From Aplysia californica (Eukaryota > Mollusca > Gastropoda > Aplysiida > Aplysiidae): a stretch of 64,000 bases of DNA. Below the pieces are notes generated by a model. The model saw nothing but the letters and a program-made list of their open reading frames with translations, did no database searches and was not told where the DNA came from. Positions 1 through 10,675 of the stretch are shown here, one piece after another (the stretch's first letter is position 1; every line of letters starts with the position of its first letter). The DNA lies in contig NW_004797469.1 of assembly GCF_000002075.1 (NCBI RefSeq), forward strand, positions 699,093 through 763,092. The letters run 5' to 3'. The position numbers were made by a program, and so were the translations under genes.

Positions 1-1163
1 GTGTGAGAGGTGTAAAAACTGTGGGAGGGCAAGACGCAGTGACTCTGAAAATCTGCAAATCTTGAACAGAAAGCTCAAATATAGAATACAATAATACAAT
101 ACATAAATTTACTATCACCTACCCAATGAAACAGGAACCCTTTAGATACAAACACACGGCTTACAAGGTTTGAATATGACAAATCCCGATTCCACACAAG
201 GCCTGCACCAACGCGCGCATTGCAGAGAGCACTAGATCTAGATAGATCTAGTAGTAATCAAAATTCTGAAAAGTAAAATCTGCTTCCAAGTTTAGTTTTT
301 GTCATCCGGTGTTGCCTTCAACACCACCACCCCTTCTCCCACGTGCGACTTTTTAAAAAAATCAATAATCCCCCCATTCCCGAGCCCAATACTTCGCAGC
401 GCTCAGACTTTGCATGAACTTTAGTGACCTCAACCATCGCGATACTCACGATGTGACGAAAATGCACAGTTTCAATGACCGGTCACGATGGCGAGCCTGA
501 CAAGAAGTTTGTATAACTTTTTTTTTTTTTCTTTTTTTTCCACAAGTGACAGCACAGGACAAACGATTTATTTTCATGGCGACACAGCGTTTGAAATGCA
601 GAACCTGCATGTTACAAATGTGGCGCTATCAGACTACTATAGGATAGGTCCTACCAGCAAATTTCTAGGTGGTAACGAAAGCGAAAGTAGATCTTGATTC
701 TTCCTGATCGAGCTTTGGTATCGCATACACTTCCACTTGTTGCCGCCATAACCGCCTGTGCGCATGTAACGTACTCTCAGGCCGGGAAAGGCCGAATGAA
801 TATTATATATCACAATCGCGACCGGCAAAAATGAACTCAAGGACGTTATCGGATTTGGTTTTCAAATATTCGACAACGTTTGTATTTTCCCGGGTCTTTC
901 ACAGGGCAATTTACAGATTTCTTCAAATTCCCGATGCATTCCGGGTCTCGGCGATATTTTTCAAATGACCGGGTAATTCCAGGGGCCCCCGGGATTCCCG
1001 GGGCCTGGCAGTCACCCTGTACACGTGTTCCTGTCCGATCTGGCAAAATTCAAGGAGTTTTCAAGAAGATTTTTCCTTGAACGCAAATTCAAGCAGTTTT
1101 CAAGGGGACATTTTTCCTTGAATGCAAATTCAAGCAGTTTTCAAGGACTCCTTGGGAACCCTG
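1..1163 (-). mobile_element. CAGGGTTCC-ended hAT-like element, copy 1 (partial, runs off window start)
   Basis: This is the reverse complement of the sequence at 36711-38831. The end at 1163 reads GGGAACCCTG, the inverted form of the CAGGGTTCC terminus seen at 20599 and 36711. Just inside the terminus are repeated CCTTGAA/TTCAAGG words. Position 1 corresponds to about 38831 in copy 3, so roughly the last 600 bases of the element lie outside the window. It carries no transposase that I recognise and is probably non-autonomous. It is useful because it preserves the empty target site of the 984-bp MITE found in copy 3. Confidence 0.75.
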
Positions 1164-1477
1164 ACAAACCGAAACCAGCTACAGGAAGCCCTGTGATTGG
1201 ATGACCCCAGGAATGACCTGTTTCAGCTTGTTCTCATATTTGAGGCCCTTACTGGGTGCAAAAGTGACGCCCGATTTATTTACGAGTTCGGTTGCATTTT
1301 TTTGGTTTTCTCATGGATTCGGGCAGTATTTTGACCTTCGGTCATTTTCAATTATGATCACATTTGTTTCTTTGCAAGCTTAATAACATGATTTTTAATG
1401 CTTGTTACCAACACTTGGACACAATGATAGTTTGTCTAAAGTGGTTTTCACCAGTTATAGCTATTTTAATGAGTATG

Positions 1478-1660
1478 TATCTGACCCACTCTACTACGTG
1501 GTATCTGACTCTACTACACTGGCATCTGGCTCACTCAACTACACTGGTATCTGACTCTGCAACACTGATATCCGACTGTATTACACACTGGTATCTGACT
1601 CTATTACACTGGTGTCTGACTGAGTTAATATGCTGTACTGTATCTGACTCTACTTACTAT
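1478..1660. repeat. Degenerate minisatellite, unit about 20 bases
   Basis: About eight imperfect copies of a unit like TGGTATCTGACTCTACTACA follow one another. The open frame across it is a by-product of the repeat. Confidence 0.75.
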
Positions 1661-2158
1661 TATTTAAATTATGCACAAATTCTTTATTCTTTGTTATATA
1701 ACCATTGGCTCTATATTATCTTATGTGCCCGAAGGATGAGAAACTAAGGATTTTACGTTACAATCCGGGCACCCCCCCCTTTGGCCAAAAACGGCGAGAC
1801 TAAACGGCAAATTCTCTTTCATCCTTGACAGGGCCTCATATGCAAATAATTCTACAGCCTTCAGAGTTTACCAAAACGTAGAATCTAGGTCACAGGCTCC
1901 TTCATCCACAACCAATGTTAACTCTTCCGGGGAAAGAGCTTCACGCTGTTTTGCTCAGTTGATGAAGAAAAAGCTGTCTTAAGGACTACTTTTAGCAAAA
2001 TATCACCGTAACTGTTGTTTCAACGAAAGTAAGGGAGGCTGCTTTAGGTTTGTGTGCCCCTCTTTTGGGGCTAGATTTGAAAACAAAGTTTTAAACGATC
2101 TTTTTGTACTCCAGTGCCCGACAGCAAAAAAAAAACGTGCTGCCCGAACCGGTACGAT

Positions 2159-2360
2159 TACTCTAGAATCTAGAATCTAGATCTAGATCTAGTGTTTATG
2201 AAATCATACATAGATCTAGATTTCATGAACAAAACAACAACAGAGACAGAGACTCTACAACGATACTAGATATGATATAGATCTATATATCTGTCTAGAT
2301 ATCTAGAATCTAGATGTCTAGATTTCTAGATTTCTAGATCTAGATCTAGATCTATACTAT
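2159..2360. repeat. Cluster of AGATCT/TCTAGA hexamer repeats
   Basis: Repeated overlapping TCTAGATCTAGA words with short interruptions. The same hexamer is found in short runs at many other places in the window (for example 228-250, 17935-17955, 27560-27570, 57563-57581). Confidence 0.8.
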
Positions 2361-3136
2361 CAACTTTTATGTGATTTTCTTTCTTTTTTGGTATCTAGGC
2401 TAAGCCTACTTTTTGTTAGAAAATATAAAAATATACGGTTGAGAGGTAGAATCTACTGTCAATGTATGAATCCTGCTCTCGATCTCAACAAAAATCTGTC
2501 TGAAGTCAAGTCAGTGCCACTTTCTCAGTTGTTTAGTCTCGTTCGAGTCAGTGTGACAGTGTCAGTGGGAAGCAATGAATCATTACGAATTCTCCTTAGA
2601 TCTACACTTCATTTTACCAGTAAATACTGTGTAGTTCTTTAAGTATCAGCACAAGTCCTTAGATATTCACTTCGTCACTGGTAAATCATCGCCTTGCCTC
2701 AAATGCAACTTACTTCGATAGAGAGCGGCCATTTTGTTTCTAGTTTCTAAAAATCTCAGCTTTTTATCATCATAGATATATATGTAATACAATAGGCTAG
2801 ATTGCTATATCAATAGTTTGGGTAATCTCCAAATGGTGCAAAATGAAGAATTGGACTGACACGCTGATGGTAAGCTGGAAAGATAGGTAGGTATAGTTAT
2901 AGTACTGTTGTTTGTATTGATTAGGGGCCGTTCAAATGTAATCTTACGCCGGGGGGGGGGGGGGGGGTCTTTGGCTCCTGTAAGAAAAGTGTAAGAAAGG
3001 GGGGGGGGGGGGTCTTGAACTAATGTAATATTACACTTTTGTAAGGTAAAAAAATATTTTTGACATAATGATGAACTCTGCATTTGTTGATGATAACTAA
3101 TTTCACTTCTTTTTTTTCAGCATAAAATAAAAGACA

Positions 3137-3602
3137 CAGTGGAATCCTGATATTGTCAACTTGCTTAAAGTCAACTCTTGCTTACAGTCAACACTTCACT
3201 GTAGTCCCGTTTCTTACCTTCTTTGTTTAAGTAATTGTGTTTCTAATACAGTCAACCGCTTGAGTGTTAACCTTGCGTAAAGTCAACAATTTGGGGTTAA
3301 ATCCTAAGATGAATTCATTCAAGAAGAGATATTTAGCCTGAGCAAGTGGTGTACACACCTCCAATTACATATGTACTTTGTTTTTTCATTATCTCTTGTT
3401 TTGGTGACAACTTCAGAATTATACTCCGTGAAATTGAGATTACATCTTGTTTAATACCTGGTAGGCCTACTTTGTAATTTTGTTGCCAATATCTTCAATC
3501 TGCAATGGCCAGTACCCCAGTAGTACAATGGATAAAGTCAACCTTGCTCAAAGTCAACACTTTTTTCTGTCTGGGGTGCTGACTTTATCAGAATTCCACT
3601 GT
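3137..3602. mobile_element. pogo/Tc1-type MITE with CAGTGGAAT ends
   Basis: The terminal inverted repeat is CAGTGGAATCCTGATA on the left and CAGTGGAATTCTGATA on the right (reverse complement). The right flank is TA; the left flank is CA, probably a decayed TA. Inside the ends are repeated AAAGTCAAC words. It is 466 bp long with no coding capacity. Confidence 0.65.
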
Positions 3603-3721
3603 AACTTTTTTTTTTTTAAATTAAAGCGCTTTTGTCATTGACATGAGTCTCAATTTTTTCCTTATTAGTAAGAAAGAGTGTGTCTGCAATATTTTCCTTG
3701 AATGATTTATTCTAATTGTGA

Positions 3722-4118
3722 GGCAGCGTGGTGAAATCAGGCGCTCGTCAAAATAAAGAAAAAGAAAAAAAACTGGCATTTTTCAGCAGGTTTGGGAACT
3801 TTAATTGAATTTTTTTTCGCGTTAAACACCTTCTACGTCCATACTGAAAAACGTTCATTGCATGCACAAAATTTGTGATTTTTTAGTTTTAAAGGCTCTC
3901 AAGCTATTGAAGTTATCAAACTTTGGCGGCCGTTTTCTCTCTAAATTTACCTCTGAAATCAGGTGACCCCACCTCCTTCAATCCCAAATATTTCGACTTC
4001 TATTCAGCATAGATGAATATCGTTTTCATCAAAAGGAAGGCAAATGGACAGGATTTAAAACTATATCAATAACTCTGTATGCCTCAAAACTGACGAGCGC
4101 CTGATCCCACCATGTCGT
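3722..4118. mobile_element. Small inverted-repeat element with GGTGAAATCAGGCGCTCGTC ends
   Basis: The left end reads GTGGTGAAATCAGGCGCTCG. The right end, reverse-complemented, reads ATGGTGGGATCAGGCGCTCG. A longer relative begins near 49280 (CTTGGTGAAATCAGGAGCTC) and shares internal sequence around 50461-50620. The superfamily is not clear and no convincing target duplication was found. Confidence 0.5.
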
Positions 4119-4294
4119 GACACCTATTATGTTTTAGTGCATAATTTTATATTATCATGTGCATGTATGTGTGTATGCATGTTTTTTATGAATATTATGC
4201 AATGCGCATAGAGCAATGATTATGATTGTTTTACGGATTTGCGCGATATAAATGTCATATTATTTTTATCATAATAAGCGAACAATGTAATATT

Positions 4295-4394
4295 NNNNNN
4301 NNNNNNNNNNNNNNNNNNNNNNNNNNNNNNNNNNNNNNNNNNNNNNNNNNNNNNNNNNNNNNNNNNNNNNNNNNNNNNNNNNNNNNNNNNNNNN
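4295..4394. other. Assembly gap, 100 N
   Basis: Exactly 100 N, a conventional unknown-size gap. It sits inside the Harbinger-like element, beside a G-rich tract that may have blocked assembly. Confidence 0.99.
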
Positions 4395-5230
4395 AAGGGC
4401 AAATGTAAGAAAAGTGTAAGAAAAGGGGGGGAGGGGGGTCAAAAAGTCCCAAAAAAGGTGTAAGATTATATTTGAACAGCCCCTTAGTTGATATCGACCA
4501 CTAAAATGTTTATCAGGACATTCTTCTTCAGAAAAAAGGGCAAATTCATCACGAAAGTAATTATCAATTAATGTCGTAGGCCCTTGGTCGATTGGCCAAT
4601 TATTGTAGCGGGGAAACATAACAGTCTCACACAGGCGGGTGTCTAGGACAGCGTCATTAAAATTTTGAAAAAACAACACAAGAGAATGAAAAGTAGCTGT
4701 TTGTAAAGATTCTTTAATGTTCTCTCTGTTTCAGTCTTCTCTAGAATCTCTCAATGTCAAGATGTAAAAAAAAAAAAACTTTCCAGGCGGGGAATCAAAT
4801 ATATCCTGTATCCTGGTCTCACACTAACATGCACGGACACTTACCAGTATATTACAAATCACACACATCTAGCTTTTGCTGCAAAATTATAGGCCTAGAT
4901 ATTAGATGAAATGGATAACACTCTAATCTCAGCTTGCGCACGCTGATAAGAAGTTCTGCAACCATTATAGTAGCAAGTGAATTATTGTTCAGTTCATTTC
5001 TCAAAGTGTCATGGACCCGAGTTTTACAATATGCATGACATGAAAGGTAAAAAAGGTTCAAAATAACAAAAATGCATGCCTATTATTGTAAAGTACATGA
5101 CAACAAATAGTTTTGATTGATTTTTAAGTTTTTTAGTGTCATCAGAATTTTTGTTTAAGATCATTTGCAGTATCCGAGCCAGAAGGTTTGTAAGAATTGG
5201 AGTTACCGTCTTTAGTAATTATGATAGAAC

Positions 5231-5246
5231 AGTATTATTATTATCA

Positions 5247-5310
<64 letters not shown>
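5231..5310. repeat. (TTA)n microsatellite
   Basis: About 25 nearly perfect TTA units. Confidence 0.95.
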
Positions 5311-5311
<1 letters not shown>

Positions 5312-6644
5312 ATTTAATATAAAAGTGATGCCAAATTTGATTTTCTTTGAATGGTAGGAATGTCTTTCACACAAAAAAACTCGTTTGCATTTATCGTCTT
5401 TGACAGACTCATAGCCTGTTGAACTGATCGCCTCCGGGTGGGCGCTAATCGATACCAGTACTCAGTCTTATTAAGAACGACTTCCTTAGTAGATAGATAT
5501 TTTTGTCGTTTGGTTCATACTCAAGTTTTGGCATGTTGGGACTTTTTTTTTAAATTACTAAAAAGCATTGAAAATGCTGCTGACCGAAAAACTATTGTTC
5601 GTGATATATAAAGGCATACAACGGATTTCCATAGTGGAAGTTTAGGGGAGGAGGGGGGGGGGGATTCCAAGAGTTCACGAATGCAGCCGATCCCCCAAAA
5701 TTCAGAAGGCAATTTTAGGTTTCAGCTAAATTATTTTTTAAAATTTTAATGAAGCCCCTCAAGAAAAGAGCAAACAAAACCCCCAAAATACCAACCCAAT
5801 GACAAAAACAGAAAAGAGATTAACCGAAAACCCCCAAAAGCAATATAGACAGGGCTCGGGCTAATGCATGAGGCCTGCTAGGCTACTACTGCTTTCCGTG
5901 GTTTATTATGGTTTTTCAAAAGTATTGACATTATTGCAGTGAGAAACTTTAGGTTACGTCTGCTGTTAAATCTTAGTAAGTACTGAGTAGGCCTACTTGT
6001 TGATTATCCATACTGGGCTCTCTTAATCGATTGAGTACTCGATGTTGGCCAGTATCGACAAGCGCCCAACACATCAACGCTACTTTCGGTAGGTACCACA
6101 AGCGAAAAATTATTTGAACAATATTGACGTTTAAACCTCAGGGGTTCAAATCTACTCTATGAAACGAGAACATTGAAAAAAGAATGATCAAAATCCATCA
6201 ATAAACAATCGAGATATGGTATTTCAAAGTTTTATTTTTGAACGAAACCTTTTCAACTGCGACTTTCACCCATGTTTGAGGTGTTCTAAAATACAAAGTA
6301 CATTATCAAATCAATGAAAACTTTGTTTTTCCCAGAGCTGTCAACACAAATATTGATATCTCTAAATCAAAGCTTGTTAGAATGACTGGTTTCCAAGATA
6401 TAGGCCTTCAAAAATTGGGAAAAAATGCAAAATTTGTCATTAAGAGCTCAGAACCCTATTTTAACCTCTTCCAAATAAGTCAAAACTGCCTCCACATTAA
6501 TGAAAATCACACAATCATTATAAATACATGCATAGACTTAGCTAAAAAAAATTTCAAATTCTCTTGAAATCCCAGATTTTTATGTTTCAAACCGCAAGAA
6601 AATTCGATGACTCACGACTGAGAAATCGAAATCTAAAATAAGTA

Positions 6645-6672
6645 CCCCCCCCCCCCCCCCCCCCCCCCCCCC
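6645..6672. repeat. Oligo(dC) tract, 28 C
   Basis: An uninterrupted run of 28 C. Runs of 10-22 G or C are scattered through the window, often inside transposons. Confidence 0.95.
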
Positions 6673-7538
6673 ATCTAAGCGCGGAAGATTGCGAGACGGC
6701 CGAGTTTTCTCGTGTTAAACTTTAGTCAATTAAAAACTAAATATGCAATCATAAGTATCAGTTTCTCGTTCACCATGCATGGAGAAGGAAAGACACAGAA
6801 AACAGTGGTATAATTTTTATTAGTGTTTACCAAAATTAAAACCAGCTAATAGTTGGATGAAGTTGTCCAAATCTGGCTCCAGCCGTAGCTGTCTGCCTTG
6901 AAAACGGCTCGCTTGCGGTACCTACTTCCGGATGAGATGGTTCTGGTTTTTTTCCCCCACTAATCTGGATATCTAGGTAATGTTTGAGGTCGTTGATTTT
7001 TCTTGGCAAATGTTAATAAAGCCAGATTTTCCTACATTTTACCTGAATGGAAACTTTTGATTCAAGGTCATATTATTTCAGCTATGAAATATTATTCTAA
7101 AATTGTACTTTTTAACTAACTTCAAAGGCTTGGATCTAATATTGTTTTCTCCAATTTTCACCATTGTGTTCATCTTATTTTTTAGATAAGTTAGTCTTGT
7201 AACAAACAATTTTTATTGTTATACATTGAATTAGAACAACGTGGCATATTTTTTTCCCATTTACATTAGGCTCAAGGAGTTTAGAACTAATGGAGCCTCC
7301 TCTCTCTCTTCGCGGCGCCGCGAGCAGTACGCCGCGTTGGGGATCAAATATGGCGACTGAGTGTGGGCTAAATCACGAACTGTGGCGTTTCTTTTTATAA
7401 AGTTTTATCGGGCTGGGCCACGTTGTGGGGGTGGGCGGGGTGGGGGAATGCACGCAAGGAAGAGGGGATGGGGCTGGGATGAAAGAGGAGGGGCGGGCCT
7501 TGGGAAGGGACGAACGAGAATGGGGAAAATTAAATAAA

Positions 7539-7572
7539 AGAGAGCGAGAGAGAGAGACAGAGACAGACAGAC

Positions 7573-7659
<87 letters not shown>
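7539..7659. repeat. (GA)n microsatellite
   Basis: Degenerate GA/CAGA repeats become a pure AG run from about 7578. The Arg-Glu and Ser-Leu frames across it are artefacts. Confidence 0.97.
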
Positions 7660-7663
<4 letters not shown>

Positions 7664-8859
7664 GATCAACTGACGGGCTGACGGATAATGACAGGGAGAA
7701 AAAAAAATTCTGTGTGTGATACGGACTGTTTAATTATTTAAGTTTTATGTTATAGTTTAAAAATCAAGAAGATGTGTAAAATAAGAAAAAAACTTGTCCG
7801 AGTAACATAAAATCATCAAACATACCAAATTATTAAGATAATGTTTCAAGATGCTGAAAGATTTAATTATAAGAAATATTGGATAAAAATATACTTTTAA
7901 ACTAAATTTAAGATATGATTGCATTATGATTCTAGGCGTGTGCCATAACTAACTTTATGTATAAGGAATAGCGAACACAAAAGAGGGTCGATGCCAGCTT
8001 TACCTGATTGCTAACAGTATGTCTTGGTCTATAAAAAGTAATATTATTGATTACAATAATTTTGTTTCCTGTTTTTCACAAACGAACAAGGACGACGAAC
8101 AAAGACGGGAATGGTTAACCTTCTTGACCAGTCACAATGATTTCTGTTTAATATGATGAGACACCGCATTTTCACTGATCCAGTTGTGGGTTTTTTAATC
8201 AAGATCGATCCCATTGCTCGTTATTTAATTCTGTCCTTCATCTCTGACCGACATCACCGCTCACAGTCATGTCGTAACTCATCGATTGTGTTGTGGACGC
8301 AGCAATAAAAATTCGAAGAATGAAAGGCAGGCTCACTGCCAACATTACACAAAGACGATGGGCAGTCCCGAGTACGGACGCCAGTCTGTCTAGCAAATTC
8401 AGGTGCAGACCTGATAGATAAGTGAGACGGTCGGGGAATCAAAAGCAAAGACGAAATCCCAGTTCGATGTGACTTTGTATGAGGCGGCCTTGGCCCTACC
8501 TAACGAATCATGCCTTGGCTGTAAGCTCAGGCGGTAGGCTCTTAATTGCCAGTTCGATGTTCGGCAAAATCAAAGGAGTCGAGGAGTTCACAGCTGGGCG
8601 TGATACCTTTGTCGTAAAATCCTTGCGCCTGGAGCAAACTTGTACCTCGCATCGAGGTTTTGAGCGGAGGTGTGATCGCATGCATGAGCGTGAATGACCT
8701 TTGAAGGGTTTTTTTTTTGTTTTGTTCAGTAAAGTAAGATATTTTGGAGAGCAGCGTTTTTAGTCCCTTATTTATTATACTCCAGAGGGGAAAAATGTAT
8801 CTTAGTGATGACTCTTGTGTAGTAAAATTGGTTGTTGCTTTGTTCGGTTTATTTTTTAA

Positions 8860-8911
8860 CAGCAGAATCTTAAGTTAACCGGAATTGTGGGATCTTAGGT
8901 GAAGACTACAA
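8860..8911 (-). mobile_element. Decayed end of the CAGTAGTCTCCGCC MITE family
   Basis: The sequence GGGATCTTAGGTGAAGACTA, with AATCTTAAG upstream of it, matches the inverted end of the elements at 37756 and 50630 apart from several substitutions. The other end was not found, so this is a remnant. Confidence 0.45.
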
Positions 8912-9181
8912 CAATAAAATTAAATCGAGTATAGACATAGTTCTATCAAACAAGACTCAAACTCTTATCCACCCCACCCTACCCTCTCCCCTCATCTGAT
9001 ATGGTTCGGTGTTTCTTTAACATAGAAAATATTCATCATTATTGTTGTTGAGTATTTGATTTCATATTCTAATGGAGCCCCCAGATATCTACATTTAGAC
9101 AACATTTGTATCTAATTTGCACACACAAAGGAAAGCAAAATCTTTAATTAAAATGTATATACACACATAATAACTATATAT

Positions 9182-9689
9182 AGGCCACCTCTATTCTCAC
9201 CCGGGGTGAGAATAGTGCAGGCGAGTCTTTTGGCTATTCTCACCCGGTGCGCGTTCACCGTTATAGCCTAGATCTAGGCCAACAAATTTTGCGTTCACCC
9301 TAAACCACAGAATTCTACACTGTGATAACAGAAAAATTGTAGAATTCTGTGCTGTGAACAAACGTTCCATTACAACTGTACTTGTAGCCTACTAAAAGCC
9401 TACAATTTTGTCTGTGGGCAGTGGAGAGAGAGAGTGAGAGAGAGAAAGAGAGAGAACAAAACAAAATGGCGACCTGCGTAGTTCGGCTCGATTCGAAAAG
9501 TTAAATAGCCGTAGCATCTTTGTAGACAACCAAATTAATTTACTTTTGTGTTTTAACATCATTTTTTAACTTTGTTTTGGTCAATTTGATCGTCCACACC
9601 GATAGACAGTATTCAGAAAGAGACAGAGAGAGAGAGAAGAGGGGAGGAGTAGATCTTGCGAGAACTTCCGGGCGGGTGAGAATAGCCAC

Positions 9690-9690
<1 letters not shown>
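9182..9690 (+). mobile_element. MITE with GGTGAGAATAG ends, copy 1
   Basis: Both ends carry CTATTCTCACCCG and its inverse CGGGTGAGAATAG, with extra inverted copies just inside the left end near 9200-9245. The middle (about 9470-9600) matches 18390-18560 in inverted orientation. A GA-rich tract and a long TA repeat follow at the right. No coding potential. Target duplication is hidden by the flanking TA repeats. Confidence 0.65.
9306..9350. repeat. Small hairpin with CACAGAATTCTACA arms
   Basis: Fourteen-base inverted arms, CACAGAATTCTACA and TGTAGAATTCTGTG, are separated by 17 bases. The arms match the 33-bp palindrome at 16708-16740. No clear target duplication flanks this copy. Confidence 0.6.

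Positions 9691-9692
<2 letters not shown>

Positions 9693-9751
<59 letters not shown>
9693..9751. repeat. (TA)n microsatellite
   Basis: About 29 TA units abut the end of the GGTGAGAATAG MITE. Confidence 0.95.
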
Positions 9752-9754
<3 letters not shown>

Positions 9755-9949
9755 AATAATTATATATATAGAATAAGAATAAGAATACTTTTAAAAAATC
9801 AAGTATCTCGGTCTTTCTTCTGAGGCGTTGTATCCCTTTCAGCCTGGAATGGCCTTGGCAGGAGCGCCTGAATGTTAATGATCTATATTGTGTTGCTGGA
9901 GGCATAAAAACACTTTCATTCAAATCTTTTTAAAAGGAAAACAACTTAC

Positions 9950-10020
9950 CTGTGAAAACTTCGGTCCACTGCAGCATCATATCGGTTCTTACACTTAAAT
10001 ACAACACAGGTGCAAGGCAT
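9950..10020 (-). CDS. First coding exon of a THAP-domain protein (rest not found)
   Basis: Read on the - strand, an ATG at 10020-10018 opens 23 codons giving MPCTCVVFKCKNRYDAAVDR followed by SFH. This is the hallmark start of a THAP zinc finger: an M-P start, Cys5-x4-Cys10, the N-R pair and the SFH(R) motif that normally leads into FP. The frame ends in a strong splice donor, CACAG|GTAAGT at 9950/9949, in phase 2. THAP proteins are DNA-binding; the family includes host transcription factors and P-element-type transposases. The second half of the domain (the C-x2-H pair) should lie on exons at lower coordinates. I could not find it in 1-9948, which is crowded with MITEs and microsatellites. 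It may be a live gene with a long intron that runs off the window, or an orphan exon. Confidence 0.6.
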
Positions 10021-10415
10021 TTTTACTAATTGACTTGCCTAATCTGAAAGACCTCGGAATAAAACCTTCTTTCTTATCTAAATTTCAGTGCGTGAGCCGG
10101 GGATTCGCGCAGCGCAGGTAGCCCACAGTTCCGCCGCGAGAGAGGGCTCCTATCAGGCGTGCGGTGCCACCCACAGGGCATCCTCCATTACTTTTAATCT
10201 CCTTGATTAGGCTACATGTACCTCTCACACACGGCGATATTTCGAGTCAATTTTGACCAGGAAAGCCGGTATAATTAGGCCTATAGTTGCGCGCTATTCT
10301 ATCTAAGACGGATTAAGACCGTCTTGGATTCTATTAATTGTCTATTAATGGGCCAAAATGAGAGATAGCCGAGGGAAATATTTGAAACAGCTTTTAAAAG
10401 TCATGGAAAGATACA

Positions 10416-10452
10416 AATGAGAGAGAGAGAGAGAGGGGGGGGGGGGGGGGGG
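10416..10452. repeat. (GA)n followed by G tract
   Basis: A short AG repeat runs into 18 G. Confidence 0.9.
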
Positions 10453-10675
10453 CGTGCTAGAAGTAGAAGTGGTGGAAGGGGAGCAAGAGCGAGAGACCAT
10501 GGAAAATTGTAATTTAGTGAGATAATAAATCTTTATTATCCAGATCCTGGTACGGTACATTCGTTTGTTGTTTCATCACACACATGCGGGCGAACGCAGG
10601 CATGTATGAATGAACAATTTTTAATCGTTAATAGACGTTAAACTAGAATCTAAACGTAATTTTTAAAAGGTTATA

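Larger units (their letters stand above)
1164..2923. other. Gene-free spacer
   Basis: No gene is seen. It holds a short minisatellite, a cluster of AGATCT/TCTAGA words and otherwise AT-rich unique-looking sequence with many stops in all frames. Confidence 0.5.
2924..4483. mobile_element. PIF/Harbinger-like DNA transposon (non-autonomous, interrupted by a gap)
   Basis: The ends are inverted repeats: GGGGCCGTTCAAATGTAATC on the left, and GGGGCTGTTCAAATATAATC when the right end is reverse-complemented. TTA flanks both ends (2921-2923 and 4484-4486). A 3-bp TTA duplication with G-rich ends is the PIF/Harbinger signature. Runs of 12-18 G sit just inside the left end. No transposase frame is visible, but 100 bases are unread. 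Two smaller elements (3137-3602 and 3722-4118) lie inside it. Confidence 0.65.
4487..9180. other. Gene-free spacer with simple repeats
   Basis: No coding region can be supported. A short CpG-rich patch at 7300-7345 precedes an ATGGCGAC start with only 17 codons; I do not call it a gene. Simple repeats are listed separately. Sequence near 8860-8911 resembles the end of the CAGTAGTCTCCGCC MITE. Confidence 0.5.

Noticed and set aside
846-1046. 66-codon frame with PGIPGAPGI repeated in the CAGGGTTCC elements (also 20692-20892, 36804-37073)
   Set aside because: The opposite strand has an equally long frame shared by the same copies. Conservation reflects young repeat copies, and the collagen-like look comes from GC-rich palindromes.
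1478-1660. CRISPR-like array of 20-base repeats
   Set aside because: Units are imperfect, directly adjacent and without spacers; the DNA is eukaryotic.
7300-7400. CpG-rich promoter with ATGGCGAC start
   Set aside because: The frame stops after 17 codons and no donor site keeps it open.
7425-7673. Arg-Glu-rich protein
   Set aside because: It is a translated GA microsatellite. The same applies to the Ser-Leu, Thr-His and Tyr-Ile frames at 9540-9923, 15484-15779, 17403-17770, 31692-32255 and 47922-48211.
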